Shown here: positions 37,225-47,424 of the stretch, in pieces
How the letters are laid out: each line of letters begins with the position of its first letter
Position numbering within the stretch: the first letter of the stretch is position 1
Source of the DNA: Rhytidiadelphus loreus
Lineage: Eukaryota; Streptophyta; Bryopsida; Hypnales; Hylocomiaceae
NCBI GenBank assembly: GCA_947034895.1
Contig: OX344765.1
Coordinates: 17,117,001-17,181,000, forward strand
DNA length: 64,000 bases
Direction of reading: 5' to 3'
Made by a program: the position numbers and the translations under genes
The notes under the pieces: model-generated
Told to the model about the DNA's origin: nothing
Database searches by the model: none
The model's input: only the letters and a program-made list of their open reading frames with translations

Positions 37225-38886
37225 CTATGGTATTCTTCTATCACACAACAACACGGAGTCCCGAAAAACTAATTCTGGAGGCTTCATATTCCAGGGTGGA
37301 AGCATGAGTGAAGCTACCACCTCAGAGCATGTGAGTCTCGTCTGTAAGTCAAGATCCATAAGCGCACGTAACTTCATTGTAAAGAACTTTCCCAACTCAG
37401 GGTTTTTGAATAGTTCCCTGTCATATTCACCCATATAACTAATTTTCATGTTCCAAATCAATTTACCAATAGAAAACGAATCAGACTTAACCGTATACTT
37501 GTGCCTGGCTTGCATCTTGTCAAGGCTCGTTTCTGAACCCTTTGGCCCAAACACATAGAACAACTTTGGAGCCACCCACCATCTGCCTTTCAACATGTCA
37601 TCCCTCTCTTTCGTGGTTTTGTATCCAAAATGTGAGGGAGCTCCCTCTTGTATACGACTGGCAATTCCCCAATCGCAAATCCCAATGTTTATAACATCAT
37701 TCGAGTACGGCGGATAATGGATTAATATGTTGTTGGGAGACAAATCGTTGTGTAGAACAGCTTCATTGTGTACAAGACTTGTCACATAAACAAGGGCCCA
37801 TGCTAACTTCGCCTTGTGCCTTCGAAAGAGGCTAATTTGCTTCACCTGCTCTTGTTGAAGTTCCTTCACCAACTTGATTTCGTGCCAATCGGCATGTGGC
37901 ACGACCTTCTCATTCAAGCGAACAAGTTTGTTCAAATTACCACCATTCCACCACAACGTGTAGGCCTCCATTGTATTGGCGTGGATAGCCACAAATTTAA
38001 CAATGGCTGGGTGATTTAAAGGACACACCAAGGCCTCAATGGATCGTTCATATCTCGCATCACGCGTGTTTGTTTGCTTTGACACCTTCCCCGCAAAATG
38101 TACATGCTTGGGTATTGTAGACATGCCATCAATGTATACCTTACGCACCTTTCCATACCCCCCTTGTTGGTCATATCCACTAAGCGGAACCACTTTTGCA
38201 CTAGAATTGATCCACATGAGAGATGATCCACTGTTTTGAGAAAGAGCAGCCGTCAATGCGTCCAACTGCCACCCCATCGCCCTAGATACAGTCTTCGATA
38301 GTCTAGACGCCGCTTTCTGCCACCATGCCATTTTTGCGTGGAATTCGATGGTCTCCTTATTTTCACACCCAGGGACTATAGGTCGGTGCTCTACAATGAT
38401 TTTTTTGGTATTGAAAATGATTTCCATGAGCACGTTCTCCATCCACTTCTCATAGTTGCCAAAGTACGTTTCATCCACGTCAGCATATTTCGGGGATTCT
38501 TTGCACTTTTTTAGAATAAAAGTGCTCAAATCTCTCTTCAACTTAATGATGCCTGATTCTTTATGCCTCAAGTATGTAGACTCTAGGAATTCCACAGTGC
38601 GTCCCTCGTACCATTCGAAACACACTCGTTGTGCAAATATTGAATAATCACGTGGAGGATAAGTTGGGTCCTTATCATGTGCCGTCTTTGACTTCTTCGA
38701 CTTTGATGATGACTCTCCACCCGTTGACTCGTATGAGTCAATAGTCACTTGGAACTCCGCGGGATTGTCAAGGTCGGTGCCCCTTACATATTTCCTTGTA
38801 GCATTCTCCCATTCCCGGGGGTCATCGTGGTTAATATCCCATAGAGATGGACGCATTGTACTACTCCCTTCTCCTGGATTAGACAT
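37225..38886 (-). CDS. Kinase-like protein, intact cargo gene of E1 (553 aa)
   Basis: A complete frame with an ATG at 38,886. Residues 1-220 form an unrecognised N-terminal region with a Ser/Lys-rich linker near 55-75. From about residue 235 a eukaryotic protein-kinase fold is visible: glycine loop GGYGKV (242-247), a lysine in FAGK (K267), a candidate helix-C glutamate (E284), the catalytic loop HNDLSPNN (389-396; usually HRDLKxxN), DWG in place of DFG (405-407) and KSDSFSIG with D469. All main catalytic residues are present, so activity is plausible, but substrate and pathway are unknown. It sits between the arms of E1's inverted duplication. It has no frameshift or stop, unlike several neighbours, and shares an upstream block with the WCHI genes. 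Confidence 0.85.
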   Translation of the reverse strand: MSNPGEGSSTMRPSLWDINHDDPREWENATRKYVRGTDLDNPAEFQVTIDSYESTGGESSSKSKKSKTAHDKDPTYPPRDYSIFAQRVCFEWYEGRTVEFLESTYLRHKESGIIKLKRDLSTFILKKCKESPKYADVDETYFGNYEKWMENVLMEIIFNTKKIIVEHRPIVPGCENKETIEFHAKMAWWQKAASRLSKTVSRAMGWQLDALTAALSQNSGSSLMWINSSAKVVPLSGYDQQGGYGKVRKVYIDGMSTIPKHVHFAGKVSKQTNTRDARYERSIEALVCPLNHPAIVKFVAIHANTMEAYTLWWNGGNLNKLVRLNEKVVPHADWHEIKLVKELQQEQVKQISLFRRHKAKLAWALVYVTSLVHNEAVLHNDLSPNNILIHYPPYSNDVINIGICDWGIASRIQEGAPSHFGYKTTKERDDMLKGRWWVAPKLFYVFGPKGSETSLDKMQARHKYTVKSDSFSIGKLIWNMKISYMGEYDRELFKNPELGKFFTMKLRALMDLDLQTRLTCSEVVASLMLPPWNMKPPELVFRDSVLLCDRRIP

Positions 38887-38944
38887 AGCTCTTCCTTCAC
38901 AAAGTTACCTACAATCGATGAATAAATAGAGTCGTGGAAAAAAA

Positions 38945-39030
38945 GGGCAACAAGTCCACCCCCCAATCACCGCCTTGGCCCACAAGCTCGCATTCAGCCA
39001 CTACAAGGTGGATGAAAGCCGTAGCACAGG
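38945..39030 (-). promoter_or_regulatory. Conserved upstream block of the kinase-like gene
   Basis: Read toward the gene: GGCTTTCATCCACCTTGTAG, then TGGCTGAATGCGAGC and GGTGATTGGGG. Upstream of the intact WCHI gene (43,678-43,735) the same order appears as GTCATCCACCTTGAAGTGGC, GACTGCATGTGCGTG and GGGATTGGGGAA. It lies between the minisatellite and the start codon in both cases, so it is probably a shared promoter or leader. Confidence 0.6.
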
Positions 39031-39039
39031 ACCAAGACT

Positions 39040-39420
39040 GGCGAATGCGGGTGGGGCGACTGCTTAAGTACCCGCGGTCGCCATAGGGACGCGTGCGGGT
39101 GACAGGGCGCGTGTGGGTAAGGGTGACCGCGGGTACCAAAGCGGTCCTGAAACCTGAACCCGAGGTCGCCCCCTACACCCGAGGTCGCCCTGGAACTTGG
39201 GACTTCCATCTTTTTTGGTGCTGGGGCGACCTCGACTGGGGCGACTTCGGGTAGGCGACTTCGGGTGGGCGACTTCGGGTGGGGCGACCGCGGGTCCAGA
39301 AGTCGTGGAAAATTCACGCATTTGTAATCCTCTTTGGGGGATTGGGCGACTTCGGGTGGGGCTATGGAGCCGTGGGGCGACTGGGAGACTATTTTGTGTT
39401 GGGCGACTTCGGGTATTTTG
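39040..39420. repeat. GC-rich minisatellite M6, mixed orientation
   Basis: Units in both orientations: ACCCGCGGTCGCC and ACCCGAGGTCGCC toward the left, GGCGACTTCGGGT toward the right, with GCGCGTGCGGGT variants between. Mixed orientation suggests recombination at this point, where the right arm of the inverted duplication begins. Confidence 0.85.
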
Positions 39421-39424
39421 AAGC

Positions 39425-39790
39425 CAATAGAATCAAAGAAAAAAAGGAATAAAAATGGGATGGACAAGGAGTGGTGCATCAAAGGTGATTCCCAATGTGA
39501 CCAACAGGAAGGTGAAGTAGTGGAAGGGATTCTCACACAAGGGTCAACTTCTTCGAACTCAAGTGGAGTCTGGGAGGTCTGCGGTTCGATTCCCAACTCC
39601 GTGTGCATGATGTAGGAGGTTATAGTTGGGTCTTACGGGTTTGGTCAAGGGGCACTTTGAATTTCGCACTGAGATGAAAAACATTTCAGTGCGAAATTCG
39701 AAGTGCCCCTTGGCTCAATCCTCGAAGCACGTCACGTGGCCTATACCGAGGTCTTCACGGGATTTTTTGAAACTTTAAAGTATCTCATTC
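39425..39790 (+). repeat. tRNA-like/hairpin repeat, copy C
   Basis: A-box-like GTGAAGTAGTGGAAGGG near 39,512-39,528 and B box GGTTCGATTCC at 39,583-39,593, followed by a 26-bp stem (39,646-39,671 with 39,687-39,712; one mismatch, 15-nt loop). No discriminator/acceptor stem is formed, so it is tRNA-like rather than a tRNA gene. Confidence 0.7.
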
Positions 39791-40008
39791 GTAATGATAT
39801 AGAGTATTTTAGAATTCAATTGTGCTAAATCTTTATTTAATTAGAATTGTTCGTCATTAGGGACAATGACAAATAAATACTTGTGAATGAAATTTGATTT
39901 TACAATACGGGGTGTTTGCTTAATCTATGTAGGGTCAAAAGATAAGTTTAACTTAACAATTAGAGTGCATTACTAATGAACCCCTAAGAGCCTATGCCTT
40001 TCCAAGTG

Positions 40009-40425
40009 TAAGGTAGGAGGCTCAGAAATGGTGCACCTAAGGGCTGGTCTGCCTTTTTCGTGTATTTCTTTGGACGGGAATATTTTTAGCTCATTTTTCA
40101 GACAAAGAGAAATTGATGAGGAATCTAACCCAAGTGGTTTCATATTTTTCCAAAGATTTTTGAATTACTTATGAATTTTCAAACGAGTTGGGTCATAGGT
40201 CCCTATTTGTGACCCTAGATCTTTCATGAATGGTTCACTTGCAATTCTAAATAAAAATGGAGAAAACACAGAGAATGATTGGCTCTTCCAATTAATAATG
40301 TTTTCTTCCTTGGTTCATTCAATGAATGTATTGGTCAATTTCAGAACTTTAGATGCACCATTCCACAACCATTTATAGGAGCCATTCTTAATGCCCGCAC
40401 TCTTTCACAACCTCCTACCTTAGTT
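40009..40425. mobile_element. MITE-like copy inside E1
   Basis: Starts TAAGGTAGGAGGCTCAGAAA and ends with the inverse of TAAGGTAGGAGGTTGTGAAA. The interior is homologous to the element at 9,912-10,327 outside E1. Both ends are present. Confidence 0.6.
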
Positions 40426-41639
40426 TTTCTGTTATGAAAAGAGCATGGACTTGTAGTTATTCCCATTGAAGCAAGTTTCCTATTTATTTTTTAATCTAAA
40501 CGTATGAATGTTTAAACAACTTGCTTGTTAGTATGCACATTCATTTTGAGTGCAAAATTGCGGAAGAGTTTTAAGATTATAACAAGAGAAATGTACATTC
40601 TTCACTTCGAGTGTATTACCCCTCTCCACAACAATTTTAAAGTTTGCAAAAAAAAAGTTTCTTGGGATTGGAGGAAAAATGAAGAAGTATACAAAAATTG
40701 ATTCTATAATTCAAGATGTTGGCTTCTTGTTCAAGTTAACCCCTAAGTGACCCCGAGGACAGGATGGGTCCTCAACCAGTTTCCTAAGTTAAACAAAACC
40801 TTACCAAATTACTATATGTAGTAATTCATATTTTTGGAAAATTCTTTTTGAAGTTTAGTTTTAGCTTCAAAAATCTGATTTTGAAAATGATTGATTATGA
40901 TTTTTCTATTTAAGATTTTGTGCATGGGTGTACACTTGCAATCTTGACTTTTTGTAGTGTTGAGGGCTCTTAGGAATGAGCCTCAAACACACTAAATCTT
41001 TGAGAAAATATCACATTACAAATGAAATTAAAAAAAATGATAAAGTAGATTTTGAGAAGTTATAAATTGATTGGGTTTATGCACCTTAGGCCCTTTAAGC
41101 TCATATTTTTTAGGTGACGAACTTTTTAGATTTCACATTTGAAAAGAGGATTGAAATACTTCAAATCACTTTCACAGATTTAACACCCTCATGATAAAAC
41201 ATTATAATCTTTCAATAAATTAGAGGTATTGTTGTGTTTTCTTTTCTAATGTGATCTCTAATACGTCTAGTTTGAATTTACACGGTTACAATTCAAAAAG
41301 AATGGATAGAACGTATCAAAATGTTGGATTTTTGTTCAATTTAGAGCAAATTCTAGAAGCTTAGCAAATTCCAGGGTCATTTTGGGGTTCAAGCAAATTC
41401 ATAAACCATCCTAAAATGCGTTGGGCATTTGAGGGTTTAGGTTTGCGTTTATGGTTCTAGTTTGCGAGGGCTTTGTAGGATTTTTGGTTCATCATTGTAG
41501 GGCTTGAGGATATTGAAGCCCACTTAGGGACCATTTAATAAAATGATCATGTGATATAATTGTAAGCTATCTAGAGATTATTCTATGATCTCACCTACCA
41601 TGACTGCAATCTTCTGTAAGTCACTCTTTCAAATACCAA

Positions 41640-41925
41640 TGTAGGGGCGACCGTGGGTGAGGCGACCGCGGGTCCAGAAAAGGGGGAAACTAGGGACTTC
41701 TTTCTGCGGTGCTGGGGCGACCTCGGGTGGGGCGACTGCGGGTAGGGCGACTTCGGGTAGGGCGACTTCGGGTAGGGCGACTTCGGGTAGGGCGACCGCG
41801 GGTCCAGAGAGGAGGGAAGAACTCATGCATTTTTGCTTCCCTCTTTTCTGGGACTTGGGCGACCGCGGGTAGGGCGACTTCGGGTGGGGCGACTTCGGGT
41901 CCAAACGGGGAGACTATTTTGTGTT
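41640..41925 (+). repeat. GC-rich minisatellite M7
   Basis: About twelve units, mainly GGGCGACTTCGGGTA in a tight run near 41,737-41,800 and GACCGCGGG at the edges. It contains the same spacer as M5 (inverse). Confidence 0.88.
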
Positions 41926-41934
41926 GGGCAGCTG

Positions 41935-42310
41935 ATGGTATTTTGAAGCCCAATAGAATCAAAGAAAAAAAAGAATAAAGATGGGATGGACAAGGAGTGG
42001 TGCATCAAAGGTGATTCCCGATGTGACCAACGGGAAGGTGAAGTACTGGAAGGGATTCTCACACAAGGGTCAACTTCTTCGAACTCAAGTGGAGTCTGGG
42101 AGGTCTACGGTTCGATTCCCAACTCTATGTGCATGATATAGGAGGTTATGGTTGGGTCTTACAGGTTCGGTCAAGTGGCACTTTGAATTGCGCACTGAGA
42201 TGAAAAACATTTCGGTGCGGAATTCAAAGTGGTCCTTGGCCTAATCCTCGAAGCACGTCGCGTGGCCTATACCGAGGTCTTTACGGGATTTTTTGAAACT
42301 TTAAAGTAAC
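41935..42310 (+). repeat. tRNA-like/hairpin repeat, copy D
   Basis: B box GGTTCGATTCC at 42,109-42,119 and a 26-bp stem (42,172-42,197 with 42,213-42,238; few mismatches, 15-nt loop). It is very similar to copy C, including the ~90 bp before the B box. Confidence 0.7.
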
Positions 42311-43407
42311 TAATTTGTAATGATATAGAGTATTTTAGAATTCAATTGTGGTAAATCATTATTTAATTAGATTTGTTCGTCATTATGGAGAATGACGAAT
42401 AAATACTTGTGAATGAAATTTGATTTTACAAGATGGGTGTTTGCTTAATCTATGTAGGGTCAAAAGATAAGTTTAACTTAACAATTAGAGTGCATTACTA
42501 ATAAAGTCCTAAGTGCCTTAAGCCTTTCCCTCTTGTATTTTTCCTATGAAAATTGAGCATGGACTTATAGTAATTGCCATTGAAGCAAGTTTTATAACCC
42601 GAAAATCTAACTGTATGAATGTTTAATTAGCTTGTGTAGTTGTGTATTAGTATGCACGTTTCCTTTGAGTGCAAAATTGGATAAGAGTTGTGAGATGATA
42701 ACCAAGAAAATTTTCATTTTCTTTATTGATTGTATTGCTTATAAAAGAAAATTGGGATTGAAGGTGAAATGAAGAACTACAAATTATATTGGCACTCTAA
42801 AATGTTCTCTTCCAAAACTTAATATCACTTGAATAGCTATTAAACTCATTACAAGTTGGGAATATTTTTAATTCTGGTGGCCCACGATTTCACTACCACC
42901 TATTCATTGATACATAAATTTTTTTGCTCAGGCAAGGGTGTGCATTGAAGCATTTGACACTCAAGGAAACACTATCGTAAATATTTTTTTAGTTGGGGAG
43001 TTTCTCCAAATCCGACGTCCATTGGATTTTAAAGAGGCTTCCTTTCTCCATTTGTGTGGATGTGAAAGTAAAGATAAGGTAGAAGACTTTGAAATGGAGC
43101 GGGCATTAATAATGGATTCTATAAGTGGCTTTGAAATGGACAATATGTAGTTCATAAATTGACCTCCATAATCATTAAATGATTCGAGAAAAAAAAATTA
43201 TGAATTGTAAGAGCCAATCCATTATCTTTACTTTCCCATTTATGTTTAGAAGTTGCAAGTGAACATTTTGCAGAAGACCTAGGGGCATAAATAGGGACCT
43301 ATGACAGAAGTCCTTTGGAAATTTATAAGTAATTATAAAATACTTCCAAAAATATGAAACCACTTGTGTTAGATTCCTCTTTTATTTGTCTTTGTCTGAA
43401 AAATCAC

Positions 43408-43625
43408 CCGAAGTCGCCCAGGGACCCGCACCCGAAGTCGCCTAGGGACCCGTACCCGAAGTCGCCCAAGGACCCGCACCCGAGGTCGCCCAGGGACCCG
43501 CACCCGCGGTCGCCTTGTGGACCCGTAGTCGCCTGGGTACCTGCAGTCGCCCTTGTTCGGTCGGGGGACCCGCACTCGCCCTACTTGGAGGACTCGCACT
43601 CGCCCTCTCGCGACCGCTAGTCCCA
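43408..43625 (-). repeat. GC-rich minisatellite M8
   Basis: About ten units of CACCCGAAGTCGCCCAGGGA on the plus strand, degenerating into ACTCGCCCT variants, directly upstream of the intact WCHI gene's upstream block. Confidence 0.88.
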
Positions 43626-43677
43626 ATACAAATGGGGTGGGGTGGACTTGCGGTCGTCAGTCCCCCTGCTTCTGTGC

Positions 43678-43740
43678 AAAGGCTGTCATCCACCTTGAAG
43701 TGGCTGACTGCATGTGCGTGAGGCAGGGATTGGGGAATGA
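43678..43740 (+). promoter_or_regulatory. Conserved upstream block of the intact WCHI gene
   Basis: GGCTGTCATCCACCTTGAAG, TGGCTGACTGCATGTGCG and GGATTGGGGAATG occur in the same order as upstream of the kinase-like gene. A TATA-like TATATAGTATATAT lies further down at about 43,920-43,933, only about 30 bp before the start codon at 43,962. It could mark the promoter of a very short leader or be chance A/T sequence. Confidence 0.55.
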
Positions 43741-43961
43741 AGGAATTTCATTCTTCTCATTCCATGCATGTCTAAACCGTGGTGTTTCGTATACTTGACC
43801 CTATCCGCTACGATCTTTGAACCTTGAACATCTACTTCTGCTTCGATATTTGTAAATGTATCACATGTATGATTACTAGTTTCACTTAGTTAGAGTAAGT
43901 ATTTTGGCATTGAGACTTTTATATAGTATATATTGCTTAGTTATACATACGTTGTTAAAAC

Positions 43962-45455
43962 ATGGAGCGTACGACCTCGCCATCTCCTCCTATCATACCT
44001 ACTCCATTGACTCCGCAAGAGAAAAGGGCGATGAAGGACAAGGGTCGAAAACGGTCAGGCAAGAAGCACAAGAAGCGCGTGGCCATATTACTTCATCCGA
44101 AGATTAAGGCTTTTAAGGGTTGGAGGGATGAACCAGAGCCTTGGAGTTACCGGACTGTTGCGAAGTATGTGGATTGGTGCCACATCAGCAAGTTATTTCC
44201 GTTGTGTCGTCACCCTTTGCACGTTCAAAACCAAAAGGTTAACCTTGCATATGCTACGGACACAAGGTTCATGCGTAGATGCTGCGAAGTATGGACCCTT
44301 CTATATTTGGAGACTAAGGTGTACAGAAACGATAATTTCAGTTTCTTTCTTGTACGAATGGTGTATGCCGAAGTTGTTTTGAAGAAGGTAGTCGATTGGA
44401 CAACACTCCCAGAAATGCCTATTGCGGTCCGTCCGGACCAAAAAGAGTGGGAGGAAGCCTCCAACTTGTGGGCAAAGTATCCTCTTGATATAAGTAAGAT
44501 GATGACACCGATTAAGCGTGGAGCATCATTTGTTGCTGATGAAGAAGTAGTTTGGTCTTCCACTTCTTCCTCGGACGAGCACACCCATGAGTACAACGGA
44601 TATTCCTTCTCTAGCGATGATGAAGATGTTTTTGTCACCGAGTCCAAGAAGTCTTTGGATGTGGGCCTTCAGAAGAAGAAAGATCGTGGAAAAGAGCCCA
44701 TTACCTCAACCAGCCATGAAGAAGTCTTGGAAAAAGTTGACCCCATGGAAGTGGAGCCCTTTTCCACAGAGGAGTGTGCGATGCTAGAAGGTGATAGTGA
44801 TTCATCAGACAATGAAGAGACCTTGATTGCCAAAATCGAGAGTGCACGTTTATCATTGAGTACAAAGAGTGAGGAACTGAAGAATTTGAAGGAACGCGAA
44901 GTGTCTTCTCCCATTGAAGCTTATTTGAAGCAACAATTGAGGTCTCTCAACCAAATACTCAAAGAGAGAGATGACGATTTTGTTGCTTTTAAGAAGAATG
45001 GAGACCAGTATTTAACTAAGCAGAGCACCGGGAAATTGTCGCAAGCTGACCATTGTTTATTGTGGGAATCAAAATTAGAAACCCTGCAACGCAGACGTAG
45101 GAAAGCACAGAATGAGTGGCGAGCACTGCGTGTTCAAATTACCGAAGAAGAAAAGAAATATTACGAAGCGGCCAAAAAACATGTCAAGGAGGTGGACGTT
45201 TTGGCAACGGCCTCGACATACGGTAATCTACCAGAGGAGTTAGAAATGCTTCGGAATTTGGTGAAGTTCCATGAGACTAGAGTACAAGTGTTGGAAGACG
45301 AGTTTGTGGATTTGAGAGCCGAAAGCGAGTATTATACGCAGTGGATGAAGTGGATGAAGGATACAACGGGAAAGAGAGGTGAAGAATACGAGAAAGTGGG
45401 TCCTCCTCCTAATATGAGTGACTTCCTAAACCAAAAAGAGGTTTTTAGAAAGTAG
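43962..45455 (+). CDS. WCHI-family protein, intact cargo gene of E1 (497 aa)
   Basis: Complete frame from ATG to TAG with no interruption. Residues 20-39 are highly basic (KRAMKDKGRKRSGKKHKKR). The family domain spans about 39-150: AILLHPKIKAFKGW, then AKYVDWCHISKLFP (core at 72-80), FMRRCCEVWTLLY and MVYAEVVLKKVVDW. An acidic/serine region (about 190-280) with patches such as SSTSSSDE follows, then a long heptad-rich coiled coil from about 285 to 470. Three relatives are present in this window, at 30,939-32,516, 47,425-49,905 and 62,210-63,817, all inside giant hAT elements. I do not recognise the family. DNA binding and dimerisation are guesses from composition. It lies on the arm of the inverted duplication opposite the broken copy. 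Confidence 0.8.
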   Translation: MERTTSPSPPIIPTPLTPQEKRAMKDKGRKRSGKKHKKRVAILLHPKIKAFKGWRDEPEPWSYRTVAKYVDWCHISKLFPLCRHPLHVQNQKVNLAYATDTRFMRRCCEVWTLLYLETKVYRNDNFSFFLVRMVYAEVVLKKVVDWTTLPEMPIAVRPDQKEWEEASNLWAKYPLDISKMMTPIKRGASFVADEEVVWSSTSSSDEHTHEYNGYSFSSDDEDVFVTESKKSLDVGLQKKKDRGKEPITSTSHEEVLEKVDPMEVEPFSTEECAMLEGDSDSSDNEETLIAKIESARLSLSTKSEELKNLKEREVSSPIEAYLKQQLRSLNQILKERDDDFVAFKKNGDQYLTKQSTGKLSQADHCLLWESKLETLQRRRRKAQNEWRALRVQITEEEKKYYEAAKKHVKEVDVLATASTYGNLPEELEMLRNLVKFHETRVQVLEDEFVDLRAESEYYTQWMKWMKDTTGKRGEEYEKVGPPPNMSDFLNQKEVFRK

Positions 45456-47424
45456 TGTACCGCATTTTGGTGAACAATATTGTAAATTTGTAAGTAAGAT
45501 CCAATTTTGGATATTGCGGCTCTCTCGTGATTTAGTAAAGACTAAAGAATATGCTACAATTTTTTTGGCATTCAAAGTTCACGTGGTTTTTTAATAATTA
45601 TTGTACACTTTGTAATGTGTATTGCAGATTTCTGAACTTAGTGTATTCGCGAAATATTTAGTCACAGCTTTTGAAACCAATGTAGTACAAGAACAGAAGA
45701 CCTAGTGTTGCTCAAATCAGTTTTGTTATGTCATTTTATTCTGGATTTGTACTAGAAATGTTTATCTTGATATTTATTGGGTGAAAACATAGCCCTAAAG
45801 ACCTAACCCTCTACAGTTAAAATAACCAATTGCTTCATTTTCTAGCTAATTTCCATCGCTACTTACATGGCTTGGTGAATTTTCAAATGATTCCAATAGG
45901 TTTTTTCCATTTTCAGTGTTTTTCTAAACCCATAAAGTCCGAAGGCCATTTTTAGGTGAAGAAAAAATCAAAACTGTCATTTCTATAATTCTATTGTGTT
46001 TGTCCAAAGAAAAAAATAAACTTTTGTGGAACTGAAGCTGAGGATCTTGAACTTCACTTGTTTAAGATTTTGTGGTTAAAATTGTACGATGTTTGACTGT
46101 ACAGATTTAGAGATATGAGCATTCAAAGTTGAAGAACAATTTTTTTGCAACACTGGACTACACTTTCAGACGACTTTGATTGCTATTTCTTCCAAAAATG
46201 TGCACTATGGAATTTGAATTTAAAATTTATTGTGTTGAAGAATTGAGTTGGGAGTGTAGGAAAAAAAAATTCAAAAAATAATAACTTCCTTTTCATACTT
46301 CAAAAAATTGTCAAGTAGAAGTAGATCCAAGGTTAAAAGAAAAACTAAATTGATAATAGCTCTTACATGGGATTGGAACACAATAATCCGTTAGTCCCAA
46401 CGGTGAGATTGTTGTAGGAAGCAAACTTCTCCTTTAAAATAAACTAATTAGAGAAAATTTGAAAATTGCATTTTCAAATGAATTCTATAAGTTATTTTTT
46501 GAAATATTTGTTTACATTGCCTTAAAAAGAACAGGGTTCTTAACTTGCACATCACTAATGAAAATGGAATGAATCAAATCTTTTTATGTAGACAAAAACA
46601 TAATGTTAGCAAAAACATGAACAAAATTAAATCTATTTTGGATTTTTGCAATGTTTTTTGTACTGCCTGCCGAGTTTAGTTCTAGGTATTTTGTGGCGTA
46701 ACTTTTGCTTCCGGACACCAATTGAAATAAAAATTATATTCCCTCAAAGCTTATCAGATTTTATCTTTTCACAAAAAATTTCAAAAAATTAGGGTACAAT
46801 TTCAAGCCATAGAAACTTGCCCAAATTCCAAATTGTCTCTAGAGGGGACAATGGGACTTAAGGGGTTCATCATGTTCACTTTTTCTGTTTATGGAACTAA
46901 AATGATAACAATTACAATCTTCCATGAAATGAATTGAGATAATGAGATTGCTTACAATGATATACAATTTTGAATTCTAAGTAATAAAATTTAAAGTTTA
47001 CAGTTGAATTAATTTTAGAAGCTTAAATGTCAATGCAAATGACAATGTCAAAGTGTACTTCAACTTTAACCGCTCTTTGATAATAAGCTTCATACAATCA
47101 GTTGTACCACATATTTGATTTTGTTCGAACATAGTGAAGTCTTTGGAGTAGAAAATAATGTAGAATATGTTTCAAAAATGAAGGCACTGTAATATTCTCG
47201 GTAATATTGCAATACAAATGTGTAGCATACAATCATAGAAGGCTCGAAGTTGGCCTATATGGAACAAAACAAAAAGACTGAGAGCTACACGCTTCTACCA
47301 TATATAATACGCTTCTATATACTAGGGGTTTGACATTATATATCCTTGGACGTAAACCAAGTAACCAAAGGAGAAATGAAGTCCATCATTAAATTCTCAG
47401 ACGTCAAATCCATTTGGATTGTTT
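45456..47424. other. Noncoding A/T-rich part of E1
   Basis: No gene seen. The segment at about 46,450-46,880 is the inverse counterpart of 29,770-30,180 and closes the inverted duplication. The rest is unique A/T-rich DNA. Confidence 0.6.

Larger units (their letters stand above)
39400..43400. repeat. E1 internal inverted duplication, inner right arm
   Basis: Inverse counterpart of 33,110-36,480. It holds tRNA-like repeat copies C and D in plus orientation, minisatellite M7, a full MITE-like block at 40,010-40,425 and a MITE-derived block at 43,085-43,400. Unique A/T-rich DNA at 40,740-41,480 has no counterpart that I can find in the left arm. No gene is seen in this stretch. Confidence 0.7.
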
